Shown in pieces: positions 17,006-26,171 of a DNA stretch of 64,000 nt. The translations under genes were made by a program, and so were the position numbers. The stretch's first letter is position 1. Each line of letters begins with the position of its first letter. The notes under the pieces are model-generated. The model saw nothing but the letters and a program-made list of their open reading frames with translations. It ran no database searches and was not told the origin of the DNA. Source of the stretch: DASXIF01 sp036498145 (lineage in GTDB: Bacteria > Actinomycetota > Actinomycetes > Mycobacteriales > Jatrophihabitantaceae); contig CAVPSV010000004.1 of assembly GCA_963708625.1 (NCBI GenBank), positions 930,001-994,000 of the forward strand. Direction: 5' to 3'.

Positions 17006-17218
17006 AGGTCGTCGTTGATCTTTGCCGCAGCTTGGACCGCCCGCCGTGGGAGAACCGGCCGGGGGCGGAAACCGTGTCGATTCGGTCGATGCGTCCGATT
17101 TCGGTGAGATTGACCGAGCGGTTCCGGCCGGACAGTTCGAGCATCGACGCCGAGGCTGGTCAGCAGTACGTTACGGGCAGTTGGCGACCGTCAGGGACGC
17201 TCGGGAGGGGACTTACAG

Positions 17219-17944
17219 ATGCGCAGATTGTTAGCACTTGCAGGGGCGGCGGTGTTGGCCGGCGTCATCATTGCGGTGGTGTCGCAGAGCGGCTCAGCGT
17301 CGGCGGCCACAGCCAATTGCACCAGCTCGTACACGCACCGCACCTTCAGCTCGATCAACGTGCCGCCGGGCGCCGAGTGCGCGTTGCAGAGTTCTACGGT
17401 CAACGGCACGATCCGCGTCAGCCCGAACGCGAGCCTCTACGTATGTGGGACGACGGTCACCGGCTCGCTGGACGCGGAGCAGGCGTACGTGAACGTCGAC
17501 CACTGGTCGAAGATCTACGGCTCGGTGACGCTGGACCAGCCCGGCGTCGAAGAGGTGTACGGGGAGTTGAACTGCGGCAACACGTGCGACGTTCGGTCGA
17601 GCACCGCCTCACCGGCGTGCGAGGAGTCCGGGCCTGCCGATTACAGCTCCGTGCTGTGCCCGAAGTCCATCGGCGGTTCGCTGGACATCACGAATGCGCC
17701 GTATTGGGCTAACGAGATCTCCGTGGGTGAATGCGGCGGCATCAACCCGATCGGCAGCGTGGACCTCATCGGCAACCGCGCCCAGGTCGACCTCGGTTAC
17801 AGCCAGATAAACGGTTCGCTGCGCTGCCTGAACAACGACCCGGACCCCGACGTCTACGACACGCGAATCAACGGCTCGGTGCACGGCGACTGCTTCAACG
17901 ACATCATCGGCACCACCACGCCGGCGGCGGTGCCGCACCGGTAA
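17219..17944 (+). CDS. Secreted cysteine-containing protein of unknown function
   Basis: This 241-residue protein has a signal peptide (MRRLLALAGAAVLAGVIIAV, cut near SASA-A). The mature part is built of short repeating turns such as VNGTIRVSPNASLYVCGTTV, GSVTLDQPGVEEVYGEL, GGSLDITNAPYW, GSVDLIGNRAQVDLG and INGSLRC. This suggests a right-handed parallel beta-helix (bactofilin or adhesin-like). Cysteines may form disulfides. GGAGGGG about eight bases upstream supports ATG 17219. It stands alone between the toxin-antitoxin island and a terminator. I do not recognise a named family. Confidence 0.75.
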   Translation: MRRLLALAGAAVLAGVIIAVVSQSGSASAATANCTSSYTHRTFSSINVPPGAECALQSSTVNGTIRVSPNASLYVCGTTVTGSLDAEQAYVNVDHWSKIYGSVTLDQPGVEEVYGELNCGNTCDVRSSTASPACEESGPADYSSVLCPKSIGGSLDITNAPYWANEISVGECGGINPIGSVDLIGNRAQVDLGYSQINGSLRCLNNDPDPDVYDTRINGSVHGDCFNDIIGTTTPAAVPHR

Positions 17945-17972
17945 TACCGAGCCCCAGTAGGACAGAGCGGCG

Positions 17973-18004
17973 CTGACGGCACTCCCGAACAGGGGTGCCG
18001 TCAG
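17973..18004 (+). terminator. Rho-independent-like terminator
   Basis: CTGACGGCACTCCC and GGGGTGCCGTCAG form a 13-bp stem with one bulge and a five-base loop. It lies 29 bases after the secreted protein stop and before the convergent DUF2237 gene, so it can serve both directions. Confidence 0.7.
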
Positions 18005-18040
18005 TGCCGTTCTCAGGTCGAGGGGGGTAACGCTCAGAGC

Positions 18041-18433
18041 TCAGGGATCGAGCGCGCGGGGGTCGGCCGGTACGTCGACGGCAAGCTCGCGCAACAGTTC
18101 CAGCGAGACGAGTTGCAGCACCGCCTCATTGGTCGCGGCCAGCACGACCGGCGCGGCGGCACCGTCGCGATAGGCGCGCGCCCAGTTCATCGCGGTGACA
18201 CACCACCGATCGCCCGGCACCAGCCCGGGAAAGGCGAACTCCGGTCGCGGCGTGGACAGGTCGTTGCCGATGCTGCGCTGATGCGCGAGGAATTCGGCGG
18301 TCACCACCGCGCAGATGGTGTGACTGCCGAGGTCGTCGGGCCCGGTGTTGCAGCAGCCGTCCCGGAAGAAACCAGTCACCGGATCGGTGCTGCACGTCTC
18401 CAAGTCGCCGCCGAGGACATTTCGCTCCGCCAC
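18041..18433 (-). CDS. DUF2237 family protein
   Basis: This 130-residue protein matches the DUF2237 pattern along its length: NVLGGDLETCSTDPVTGFFR, DGCCNTGPDDLGSHTICAVV, the GNDLSTPRPEFAFPGLVPGD block, WCVTAMNWARAY, and LAATNEAVLQLVSLELL. The conserved cysteines and histidine suggest a metal or redox site, but the function is not established. I chose GTG at 18433, directly ahead of the conserved block. It lies 14 bp downstream of the esterase gene on the same strand. Confidence 0.85.
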   Translation of the reverse strand: MAERNVLGGDLETCSTDPVTGFFRDGCCNTGPDDLGSHTICAVVTAEFLAHQRSIGNDLSTPRPEFAFPGLVPGDRWCVTAMNWARAYRDGAAAPVVLAATNEAVLQLVSLELLRELAVDVPADPRALDP

Positions 18434-18447
18434 GGCACCAGCATCCC

Positions 18448-19224
18448 CTAACCGGGTATCGCGCTGCCGGTCAGCCGGAATCCTTGGATGCCCTTCCAGA
18501 CTGTGGCGTTCGCCCAGCTGGGGTAGGCATGACCACCGGGCCACGTCCGCAGCGCGATCGAACTGCCGGGGCCGACGCGCGACAGCTCGGTGGACTGGGC
18601 CGGGAAGCGGACATGTTCGAAGCCGACCCCGCCGGCAAGCGGCACCGACCGGTCCGCCGTGCCGTGGATCTCGACCACGTGAATCGTCGTGTGCGAGCAG
18701 TGCACCCCTGGCATGAGGGCGCCGGCAACGACACCGGCGGCGGCGAAGATCTGGGGCTCCTCGCACACAGCGCGGTAGGCCATCATGGCGCCGTTGGACA
18801 TGCCGATCACGTACACCCGAGCACGATCGATGGGCGTCAGCTGCTCGGTCGCGGCCACGACCTGACTGAGGTAGGCGACGTCGTCGGCGTCATCGGTGCC
18901 ACAGCAGCCGCCGGCGTTCCAGTCCAGGCCCAGGCCCTCGCCGTACACGACGACGAAATGATGCTTGTCCGCGAATCGGGACAGCCCGGTGCTCTCCATC
19001 TGGGTCGCCGAGTGTCCGGCCGAGTGCAGCGCGACCACGAGCGGTTCGGGTGTGGCGGATCGAGGCCCCACGTGCAGCAGGAATGTCCGCCCGTCGGTCA
19101 GGATGCGGCTATAGGTGTGCTGGTCGGAATTCGACGAGGCGCCGGCGGCCCAGTCGAGGTCGTGGTTCAGCGACCATCCGACGCCGCACGCCAGTAGCAC
19201 CGCGGCCAGCAGCACGAGCGTCAC
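18448..19224 (-). CDS. PHB depolymerase/LpqC-like secreted esterase
   Basis: This alpha/beta-hydrolase of 258 residues has nucleophile S in YVIGMSNGAMMAYRA, an upstream cysteine pair (NAGGCCGTDDADDVAYLSQV) typical of polyhydroxybutyrate depolymerase and feruloyl esterase C families, aspartate in EIHGTADRSVPLAGG, and catalytic histidine in TWPGGHAYPSW. The hydrophobic start (TLVLLAAVLLACG) contains a lipobox-like LLAC, so it may be a lipoprotein. The basic n-region lies upstream without a start codon in frame, so the start (GTG 19224) is uncertain. The 261 bp before the next gene hold nothing I recognise. Confidence 0.78.
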   Translation of the reverse strand: MTLVLLAAVLLACGVGWSLNHDLDWAAGASSNSDQHTYSRILTDGRTFLLHVGPRSATPEPLVVALHSAGHSATQMESTGLSRFADKHHFVVVYGEGLGLDWNAGGCCGTDDADDVAYLSQVVAATEQLTPIDRARVYVIGMSNGAMMAYRAVCEEPQIFAAAGVVAGALMPGVHCSHTTIHVVEIHGTADRSVPLAGGVGFEHVRFPAQSTELSRVGPGSSIALRTWPGGHAYPSWANATVWKGIQGFRLTGSAIPG

Positions 19225-19485
19225 CCGGGATCGGGTGAGGCGCTTGGCGATGGCATGGACGGGGTGGATGTCAGCACCTCTGTTCGATCGGTGCGTCGTA
19301 CTCCGTCCCGCTGCGTCGTGCAGCGAGACGGTTGGGACGGCTCAACTACGGCTGATAGTCAGGTGACTCTAATTGCATATCTGTGCGATGCCAGTGGCAT
19401 CTTCGGCAAGCTGACAGCCCGCTCTTGGCGGGACCTCAGTCAATTTCGGCAAAAGCGGTCAACGCGCACTAGGGACCGGTCGCGG

Positions 19486-20802
19486 TCAGGACAGGTATGC
19501 GGCAAAGAAGAAGTGCGCCAGACCCCAGGCGAGCACCGCGGCGATCACGACCGGGACCACGAGCAGCGGTGCGCGCAGCCGCCGAAACGCCAGGACTGCG
19601 AACACGGTGAACGCACCCGAGCGCCAGAACGCGATCCGCGCCCCGGCACCGTAAGCCAGGACCCACGCCCCGAGCGCCGTCGCCACTGCGGCGACATCCA
19701 GAGGATCCAACCGGCTCCGCAGCGCCGCCAGCAGACGTCCGCCCGCAGCCCAGGCAGATCCGCGCCTCGGGACGTCGCCGGGCTGCGCCGCAGGTAACGG
19801 CTCCGCGCCGCGATCGGGCCGCAGCGCGGTGACCAGCAGCACCAGCACCGCCAGCGCGACCAGACAACCGGTGTACAACGCGGTGGCGGCGACCGCGTGC
19901 TGGTAGCCCTGTTTGGCCAGATGCGAGTGCGAGAGCAGCCGGACCCGCTGCCACCACGACCACAGCGGGTTGTGCGAACCGGTGCCGTACTTGCTCTGCG
20001 CGATGAAATACCCGTCCCAGATACCGACCGAGGCTTGCGCCGCGACCAGCACTGCACCGAAGCCCGCCAGCACGCCGAGCACCGCGGCGCCGACCGCGCG
20101 CCAGCGGCCGCGACCGGCCACGATCAGCCCGGCCAGCAACGCCGGGCACAGCGCCAAGGCGCTGACGTAGCCGTCGCCGGCGACCAGACCACAGCCGAAG
20201 GCAGCCCAGACTGCCCACCGCGATTGCGACCGGAACGCGAAGTAGAGGCAGCCGGCCATCGCCGCCAGCGTCATCGAGACCGGGAACAACGCGGCGAGGT
20301 AGATCGCTCCGGGCAGGAACGCGACGAGGAACAGGCAGCACCAGCGGGTCGGTGCGGACACCGCGTCCTCGAGCAGCCGCCATGCGGCGACCAGCAGCAC
20401 GAACCAGAACACCCAGGCGAGCAGTAGCCCCGCGCCCGGCACCGACAACCGGGTGACCTCGGACGTGCCGCGCATCATCGCGGGGTAGCCGGGGAACCAC
20501 GCGATCGTGCCGCACAGGTAGTTGCCCGGCGGCAGATGCGGAGGGATCGAGCGGCCGCCGCAATGCCACTGCGCGGTGTAGCCGTGCTCGGCGATGAAGA
20601 CGTACCAATGCGAGTCGCTGCGAGCCCACGTCCCCGGCTTGAACACGCCGGCCAGCCCGGCTCCGGAGCGGATCGCGAACAGCACCCAGCTGAGGACGAA
20701 TGCGACCGCAGGCGCGGCCAGGTGACGCCTCAGCACGATCGTCAATCGGTGCCCCTGCCGCGGCCCGTGCGTGATCGTCGCCGCCTCGCTCGGCGCGGAC
20801 AT
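19486..20802 (-). CDS. Polytopic membrane glycosyltransferase (PIG-V-like mannosyltransferase family)
   Basis: This 438-residue protein has around ten hydrophobic segments and the family-type motif ARSDSHWYVFIAEHGY near residues 60-74, followed by WFPGYPAMMR and FPVSMTLAAMAG. An acidic residue in the first extracytoplasmic loop and a long membrane domain fit GT-C enzymes using lipid-linked mannose. PIG-V-like proteins in actinobacteria glycosylate secreted proteins or glycolipids. The assignment is at the fold level. The start ATG 20802 is 71 bp from the protease gene that lies upstream on the same strand. Confidence 0.7.
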   Translation of the reverse strand: MSAPSEAATITHGPRQGHRLTIVLRRHLAAPAVAFVLSWVLFAIRSGAGLAGVFKPGTWARSDSHWYVFIAEHGYTAQWHCGGRSIPPHLPPGNYLCGTIAWFPGYPAMMRGTSEVTRLSVPGAGLLLAWVFWFVLLVAAWRLLEDAVSAPTRWCCLFLVAFLPGAIYLAALFPVSMTLAAMAGCLYFAFRSQSRWAVWAAFGCGLVAGDGYVSALALCPALLAGLIVAGRGRWRAVGAAVLGVLAGFGAVLVAAQASVGIWDGYFIAQSKYGTGSHNPLWSWWQRVRLLSHSHLAKQGYQHAVAATALYTGCLVALAVLVLLVTALRPDRGAEPLPAAQPGDVPRRGSAWAAGGRLLAALRSRLDPLDVAAVATALGAWVLAYGAGARIAFWRSGAFTVFAVLAFRRLRAPLLVVPVVIAAVLAWGLAHFFFAAYLS

Positions 20803-20873
20803 TCAGCCTCCGGTCATTCGCCCGACCGACGTAGGTTAGGCCACCGCCGCTGACGTCGCGGCCGGACGCGACC

Positions 20874-23759
20874 TCAGCCGAAGTATCCGAACAGGTCGAC
20901 GATGAGATCGGTCGAGCCGGTCAAGTTGAACACGGCGAGACGGTCGGCGCTGCTGCCCGTCCCAAAGCCCACGGTGGCACCGTTCGGCACGATCCGATTC
21001 GCGGTGACGTTCACCGTCGACGTGTTGGGCCGGGTGATGCCGGCCGGGTACGCGGTGAGGAACGTGGAACCGGAATGGTCGACCGCGGTCACACCGGTGA
21101 CGACCGCAGTCGCCGAGTACGGCACCCCGTCCAGGCCACCGGCGTAGATCGAGTCGACCAGCCCGGCCGTGAGCGACGCCTTGCGACCGCCGTTGCCGTT
21201 GCGGGTGTCGACGATGCGCACCGGCGAGGCGAGTGGCACGAAGCCGGACGCGCCAGTCGGTGAGAAGTAGCCGACGACGTCCACGATCGGGTACGCCGAT
21301 CCGGCGTGGTCGCTCACCGTGAACGTGCCGTCACCGGCCAAGCCCACGATCGCCATGTTCGCGCGGTTGATCTTCGGCGTGAAGTTCAGCGAGGACGAGG
21401 ACGTGCTCGGGGTCGGTGCGGCGTTGAAGAAGCCGGGCGCCGTCTGCCCCGTCGCGGTCAGGTTGATCAGTGCCGCGGTTGCGCCGGCGGGCAGGTTCGG
21501 ATGGATGACGACCGAGTGGTCGGTGGACAGCTCGCCACCACCGTTGCGTCCGTCGTAGGCACGGAACGGGGTGGACTCGGCGGTGTACTTGCTGCCGGAG
21601 CCCGCCGTGAAGTACCCGGTGACGTCGAGCACTGCGTCGGTGTTGTGCGCACCGGCATGCAGCTGCACCACCCCGCCGGGGCCCAGCGCGACGATGGTGG
21701 ACGCCGCCGCGATGTTGTCGTACGGCGCCGCCAGGTTCACGTTGGACGTGTTCGGATAGGTGCGACCGCCGGGGAAGATGCCGAGGAACGCCGGGCCGGA
21801 GTGCGCGGGCAGCACGCCGGTGACGTTGATCGCCACCGCGGTTGCACCGGCCGGGACGACCGTGTTCGGGATCGTGATCGAGATGTTCTGACCGGCGGCG
21901 ATCGGGGCTACGTGACCGCCGGTCCCGGTGCCGTTGCGCGTGTCGAGGACGCGCACCGGCGACGGCAACGGGGTGAACCCGGACCCGGATGCCGCCGTGA
22001 CACCATCGGCCGGATTACCGAGCGTGAGCACGCCGTGACCCAGCGCGTTGTCGGCGGGGTTGATCGGCGAGCCGTGGTCGGCCCGCTGTTCCAGCGCGTC
22101 CTCGAGTTGCGACGCGTCGAGGCTCGGGTCCGCCTGTGCCAGCAATGCGGCCGCGCCGGCCACGTGCGGTGCCGCGGCCGAGGTGCCGCAGAACGCCCCG
22201 CCGTACACGCTGGACGCGGTGCCGTCGTAGCCGAGGAGGTCCGGCTTGTAGCGCCCGTCGATGGTGGGACCTTGCGAGCTGTAGAGCTCGAGCGGGCGGC
22301 CGGTGGTGGCGCTAGAGCCGTCCAGTTGGCACGGGTTGGAGTTGGACGCGTCCGCAGCGCCGACCGCCATCGCGTACGGCGACGCGGCATCCTCGTCGAT
22401 GCTGCCGGCGGCGGCGCGTGCCACGTGCGCAGCATTGTAGGTGGCGCGGTAGGACGGCGCCACGTCCCCTTCGAAGGTCAGGTCGAAGTGGATGCTCGGC
22501 TGGCTCGACGGCACGAGGACGTAGACGTCCCAGATCACGTCGAGGCTGCCGGGGTCACCGATGTCCGGGTTCAGCACCGGGTTGGTACCCGGAGACTGTT
22601 CCGCCACGAACGGGTTCCCGCCGTTCAGCGGCGTGGTGGTGTCGCAAGTGGTGTTGTTGTCACATTGGGACTCGAACAGGACGAGTTCGACGTCGAGGTT
22701 CGAAGTCGGCCACTGGTCCCACTGCAGCGTGACGCCGGCGTCGGAGTTGGCCCCCACTAGCACCAGGTCGTCCTCGTTGGCGAAGCCGACGCCGTCCAGG
22801 TCTGCGTAGCCGTCCTTGTCCGTGTCGGCGAACGTGCCGGACCAGTGATCCTGAGCTGAATTGCCCGCGGCGTCGACGAAGAGGATGCCGTGCTGCCGGG
22901 CGTCCTGGATGGCGTGCGCGACGGACGTGCCGTCGCCGCTGCCGTCCGTGCCGTCGCCGCGGCTGTCACCGTCCCAGCCCAGCGACATCGAGATCACCTT
23001 GACGCCGCCGAGCGCGAGGATGGCCTGCTCCGCGGTGTTCACCTCCACCGGAGTGTCGACGCAGTAGAGGTACAGCTGAGCATCAGGCGCCATCTCGTGC
23101 ACGATCTCGGCCACCGCCGAACCGTGCTGATCCGACGTGGGTTGCGCGCAGTAGTCGGTCTCGTGTACCGCGATGCCGGACGGCAGCGAGCCGAAGGCGG
23201 CGTCGATGATCGCTACCTTGACGTTCTTGCCGGTGAAGCCGGCCGTCTGCCACGCAGTGGCGTTGGACAAGCCGACGCCCTCGCTGATCGCCTGCTCGGT
23301 CGGGTGGATGGGCTTGGCTACCCGGTTCACGCCGGCACTGGCTGCCAGCGCGGCCAGCCTGTTACCGGGCACGGTCGCGGTCAGCGCGCCCTTGACGCTG
23401 GCCCGCACCCGGCCGCCGACAGCGCGAACGGCCGCGGCCGAGGCACCGGAATCACCGGTGACGTCGACCTCGACCGAGGTGGCCGAGCGGGTGGCCGAGG
23501 CAAGCTCTGGGCTGAGCCGGGTCGCCGGCGCGGCCACGTGCGGGCGCTGTGCTACCGACCGCAGCGCGGCGAGCTGGGCCGCGGACGGGGCGGGGTGCGG
23601 CGTCCGCGGAAGTCGCGAGCCGGTGTGCCCAGCGGCAACCGTCGTGGCAGGTGCCGGTCGCTGGCTGATGGTGGTGGTGTGGCTGGCGCCGGCGGGCGAA
23701 CCTAAGGCCACACACGCAGCCGCGCACGAGACCATCACGAGCAGAAGCCGACGCGTCAT
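20874..23759 (-). CDS. Secreted subtilisin-like (S8) serine protease with three C-terminal beta repeats
   Basis: This 961-residue protein has a signal peptide (1-25) and a propeptide. The catalytic triad is D186 (VKVAIIDAAFG), H212 (DQHGSAVAEIV) and S527 (FCGTSAAAPHVAGAAA), with oxyanion N300 (VDAAGN). The catalytic domain carries a large insertion at about 305-455. From about residue 595 three units of roughly 115 residues follow, each starting like GFTPLPSPVRVLDTRNG and ending like VLDVTGYF, VDVVGYF or VDLFGYF. The ATG at 23759 is preceded by AAAGG at six bases. It is likely exported to the cell surface or medium. Confidence 0.9.
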   Translation of the reverse strand: MTRRLLLVMVSCAAACVALGSPAGASHTTTISQRPAPATTVAAGHTGSRLPRTPHPAPSAAQLAALRSVAQRPHVAAPATRLSPELASATRSATSVEVDVTGDSGASAAAVRAVGGRVRASVKGALTATVPGNRLAALAASAGVNRVAKPIHPTEQAISEGVGLSNATAWQTAGFTGKNVKVAIIDAAFGSLPSGIAVHETDYCAQPTSDQHGSAVAEIVHEMAPDAQLYLYCVDTPVEVNTAEQAILALGGVKVISMSLGWDGDSRGDGTDGSGDGTSVAHAIQDARQHGILFVDAAGNSAQDHWSGTFADTDKDGYADLDGVGFANEDDLVLVGANSDAGVTLQWDQWPTSNLDVELVLFESQCDNNTTCDTTTPLNGGNPFVAEQSPGTNPVLNPDIGDPGSLDVIWDVYVLVPSSQPSIHFDLTFEGDVAPSYRATYNAAHVARAAAGSIDEDAASPYAMAVGAADASNSNPCQLDGSSATTGRPLELYSSQGPTIDGRYKPDLLGYDGTASSVYGGAFCGTSAAAPHVAGAAALLAQADPSLDASQLEDALEQRADHGSPINPADNALGHGVLTLGNPADGVTAASGSGFTPLPSPVRVLDTRNGTGTGGHVAPIAAGQNISITIPNTVVPAGATAVAINVTGVLPAHSGPAFLGIFPGGRTYPNTSNVNLAAPYDNIAAASTIVALGPGGVVQLHAGAHNTDAVLDVTGYFTAGSGSKYTAESTPFRAYDGRNGGGELSTDHSVVIHPNLPAGATAALINLTATGQTAPGFFNAAPTPSTSSSSLNFTPKINRANMAIVGLAGDGTFTVSDHAGSAYPIVDVVGYFSPTGASGFVPLASPVRIVDTRNGNGGRKASLTAGLVDSIYAGGLDGVPYSATAVVTGVTAVDHSGSTFLTAYPAGITRPNTSTVNVTANRIVPNGATVGFGTGSSADRLAVFNLTGSTDLIVDLFGYFG

Positions 23760-23933
23760 CTTGTACCTTTCACTGCCATTGAGCCGTGCGAAGCCGGTTG
23801 AACTGCGCGAACCCTACCCGATAGCAAGATCATCTGGGTATACCGTCGGACGTCGCCCAATACTGACCGCGGTGCCGGACAGGATCAGAGCCGCAAATGT
23901 TCATCCGCTGTATCCCGGACCGTCCGCGCACGG

Positions 23934-24449
23934 TCACCGGATCCAGCGACGCCGCAGCAGGACTGGGTCGGGCGTTGCCTGCGTAGTGGGCCCGCCGACG
24001 ATCACCAGCTCGTCCTCCGCGGCGAGGCTGGGCGCCCCCAGCAGCGTCCAACCCATCACGCCGCTGGGCCAGCGAACCCGGCGCGCATCCTGCACCACAA
24101 CCTGCAGTCGCACACCCGACAAGTACGGCCGCACCGTCTCGACGAGATGCGGCAGCGGCACGTCGTCCACCCGCAGCAGCAATTCGCCGGCGTCCGGGTT
24201 GCGCCACCGCCGACCCCGCCGCTCGACCGTGACGCGGTCGACCACCCCGGCTGCCTCGTCTGCGACGATCGCACGCCAGCGCGCACATTCGCGGCGTCCG
24301 CGAGCCAGCAGGGTCAGCCGCCAGTCCGGGTCGGTCTGCGCCGCGAGCGCTGCCACCAATTCGGCAACGTGCTGCGGATCGGCCGGACTGCCGGTCGCCT
24401 GGGCGAGGACGGACAGCACGCTAGAACCGGGACGGTCCGAAGGAGGCAC
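23934..24449 (-). CDS. Hypothetical protein coupled to a GT2 glycosyltransferase
   Basis: This 171-residue soluble protein overlaps the upstream glycosyltransferase by 29 bp. GTG 24449 is preceded by GGAGGTGATC five bases away, a near-perfect ribosome-binding site that fixes the start. The N-terminal half (HVAELVAALAAQTDPDWRLT, LLARGRRECARW) resembles the beginning of a GT2 Rossmann-like fold (LVAALAAQTDPDWRL), and the rest has ELLLRVDDVPLPHLVETVRP. It may be a reduced glycosyltransferase partner. No family is recognised with confidence. Confidence 0.65.
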   Translation of the reverse strand: MPPSDRPGSSVLSVLAQATGSPADPQHVAELVAALAAQTDPDWRLTLLARGRRECARWRAIVADEAAGVVDRVTVERRGRRWRNPDAGELLLRVDDVPLPHLVETVRPYLSGVRLQVVVQDARRVRWPSGVMGWTLLGAPSLAAEDELVIVGGPTTQATPDPVLLRRRWIR

Positions 24450-25314
24450 CGATCACCTCCGACACCTGGTGGCCGGCATCGATCGGCTGCGGCAACGTGC
24501 CGGCATCCCGGCGGCGGCGGAACTCGTCGAGCGCGGCACGCTGCACCTCGTTACCGGTTGCCGAGAGGTGGTGCTCCCAGTGGTTCACCGCATCGGGACG
24601 GCTGTACTTGTGCAGTAGCAGCAACGCACCGAGCGAGCCGTAGAACTGCTCGCTGTACGGGGCACGCAGCTGACCGGCGGCATCGACGCGCTTGTCATGG
24701 ACGAACAATGCCTCCGGGACGTGACGCAGTCGCCAACCGGCCAGACGAAGTCGCCAGGACAGATCAACGTCGTCGCCGTGCAGGAAGAATGTGTCGGCGT
24801 CGAAGCGGCCGGCCGCGGTGAACGCATCGACGCGGAGCAGCACCGCCGCGCCGGACACCCACGCCGTGTCACCCCTGTGCGGGTCATAGCTCTTCGGGTG
24901 CTCGAAGGGGCTCTGCCTGGCTTCGGTCGCGGCCACGCCCGTCTGCATTGCGTCGAGGAGCCGCCTCAGCATCGTCACCGCGGCCATGCCGTCCGGATTG
25001 AGCACGAGCAGGTGCTCGGTGCCGGCCACCGCGCGTTCGGCGAGCGCATTCTGCGCACCGCCGTGGCCGAGGTTGGCGCCGAAGTGGACGAAGGTGACGT
25101 CGATGCCGGCCGCGCCGAGCTGTTCGCCCCATCGTTGCTGCGTCTGCGCCGACACGACCGGTTCGTCAGAGCAATCGCCGAGCGCGACCGACGCGGGTGC
25201 ACGATGACCGGAGCGTTGCGCGAACTGAACGGTGGCGAGCACACCGCGCAGCCAGCGCTCAACAGACGCGGGCTGGTGCAGGTAGAGCACCGTCTGGATT
25301 CGAAGCGCGGACAT
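24421..25314 (-). CDS. Family 2 glycosyltransferase
   Basis: This 297-residue GT-A protein shows LYLHQPASVERWLRGVLATV at the N-terminus, the acceptor-side HFGANLGHGGAQNALAERAV, LLVLNPDGMAAV (DxD-equivalent), WVSGAAVLLRVDAFTAAGRF and FFLHGDDVDLSWRLRLAGWR, with a base-like aspartate. This is the rhamnosyltransferase-like subfamily that builds cell-surface polysaccharides. I chose ATG at 25314, where the beta-1 strand begins. It is translated ahead of the overlapping 171-residue gene. Confidence 0.82.
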   Translation of the reverse strand: MSALRIQTVLYLHQPASVERWLRGVLATVQFAQRSGHRAPASVALGDCSDEPVVSAQTQQRWGEQLGAAGIDVTFVHFGANLGHGGAQNALAERAVAGTEHLLVLNPDGMAAVTMLRRLLDAMQTGVAATEARQSPFEHPKSYDPHRGDTAWVSGAAVLLRVDAFTAAGRFDADTFFLHGDDVDLSWRLRLAGWRLRHVPEALFVHDKRVDAAGQLRAPYSEQFYGSLGALLLLHKYSRPDAVNHWEHHLSATGNEVQRAALDEFRRRRDAGTLPQPIDAGHQVSEVIGASFGPSRF

Positions 25315-25445
25315 CGGCACGACTGTAGCGGCGCACTCCATCGACGCTGGCCGCGTCACTGATCACGCGGCAGACGGATCCAGCCCGGCGCAACGAGGCC
25401 GACGTCACGTCGCGCACAGGTGAAACATGTTCTACTTTTGCACCT

Positions 25446-26144
25446 ATGTCCGAGCCGATCGTCCTGCCCGACCACCCGGCCCAGCACGCCCGCGACGCCC
25501 GCGACGCGGCCCGCGACGCCCGCGACGCGGCCCGCGATCGGCTCGGCGCGGCACTGCGCGATCTGCTCGACGTCGTCGTGCGCAACGGTGCCACCGCGGA
25601 CGAGATCGACACCGCCGCCGACGACATCGCGACCCTCGGCACCACGTTGGCCGCTCGGCCGTACAAGTACCGGCCGCACGACAACCCGTTCCACCCGCTC
25701 AGCCTGGTCGGTGGCAGCGCACACCCGGTCGCACCGCAGCTTCGCTTCGAGCGCACGGCCGACGGCGTCGGCGGCACGGTCCGGCTCGGGCCGGTGTTCG
25801 AGGGCGGCCCGGGGCTGGCACACGGCGGGAGCCTCGCGCTGCTGTTCGACCACGCGATGGGCACCGCCGTCTTCGTCGCCGGGCATGCGGCGATGACCAG
25901 AACCCTGGACGTGGTCTACGCCGCGCCGACGCCGCATGGTGTGGACCTGCGCGTCTGCGCGCGAGTCGAGCGTGTCGACGGCCGCAAGCTCTACGCCGTC
26001 GCCGAGATCACGCACGGCGACACGGTGACGGCCACCGCCAGCGGACTGTTCATCGCGCTCACCCGCGACAGCGTCGCGCGAATCTTTCGCCCAGGCACCA
26101 TCGCGGCACTCGTCGATCAACACACCGACGAACCCGTCGGCTAA
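25446..26144 (+). CDS. PaaI-family hotdog-fold thioesterase
   Basis: This 232-residue protein has a C-terminal hotdog domain (about 85-225) with the PaaI signature GPGLAHGGSLALLFDHAMGTA. The strands RTLDVVYAAPTPHGVDLRVC and VERVDGRKLYAVAEI follow, fitting acyl-CoA thioesterases. The N-terminal 65 residues are unusual, beginning with a charged ARDARDAARDARDAARD repeat encoded by a 21-nt tandem duplication. ATG 25446 is the first codon before this repeat. The physiological acyl group is unknown. Confidence 0.82.
   Translation: MSEPIVLPDHPAQHARDARDAARDARDAARDRLGAALRDLLDVVVRNGATADEIDTAADDIATLGTTLAARPYKYRPHDNPFHPLSLVGGSAHPVAPQLRFERTADGVGGTVRLGPVFEGGPGLAHGGSLALLFDHAMGTAVFVAGHAAMTRTLDVVYAAPTPHGVDLRVCARVERVDGRKLYAVAEITHGDTVTATASGLFIALTRDSVARIFRPGTIAALVDQHTDEPVG
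25488..25537. repeat. 21-bp in-frame tandem repeat in the thioesterase gene
   Basis: Two exact copies of a 21-nt unit rich in GCCCGCGAC and a partial third encode the ARDARDA repeats. The length is a multiple of three, so copy-number change keeps the frame and would alter the length of a probable charged helix. Confidence 0.8.
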
Positions 26145-26171
26145 CCCTGCTCCGTAACTCCACGCGCTAGC

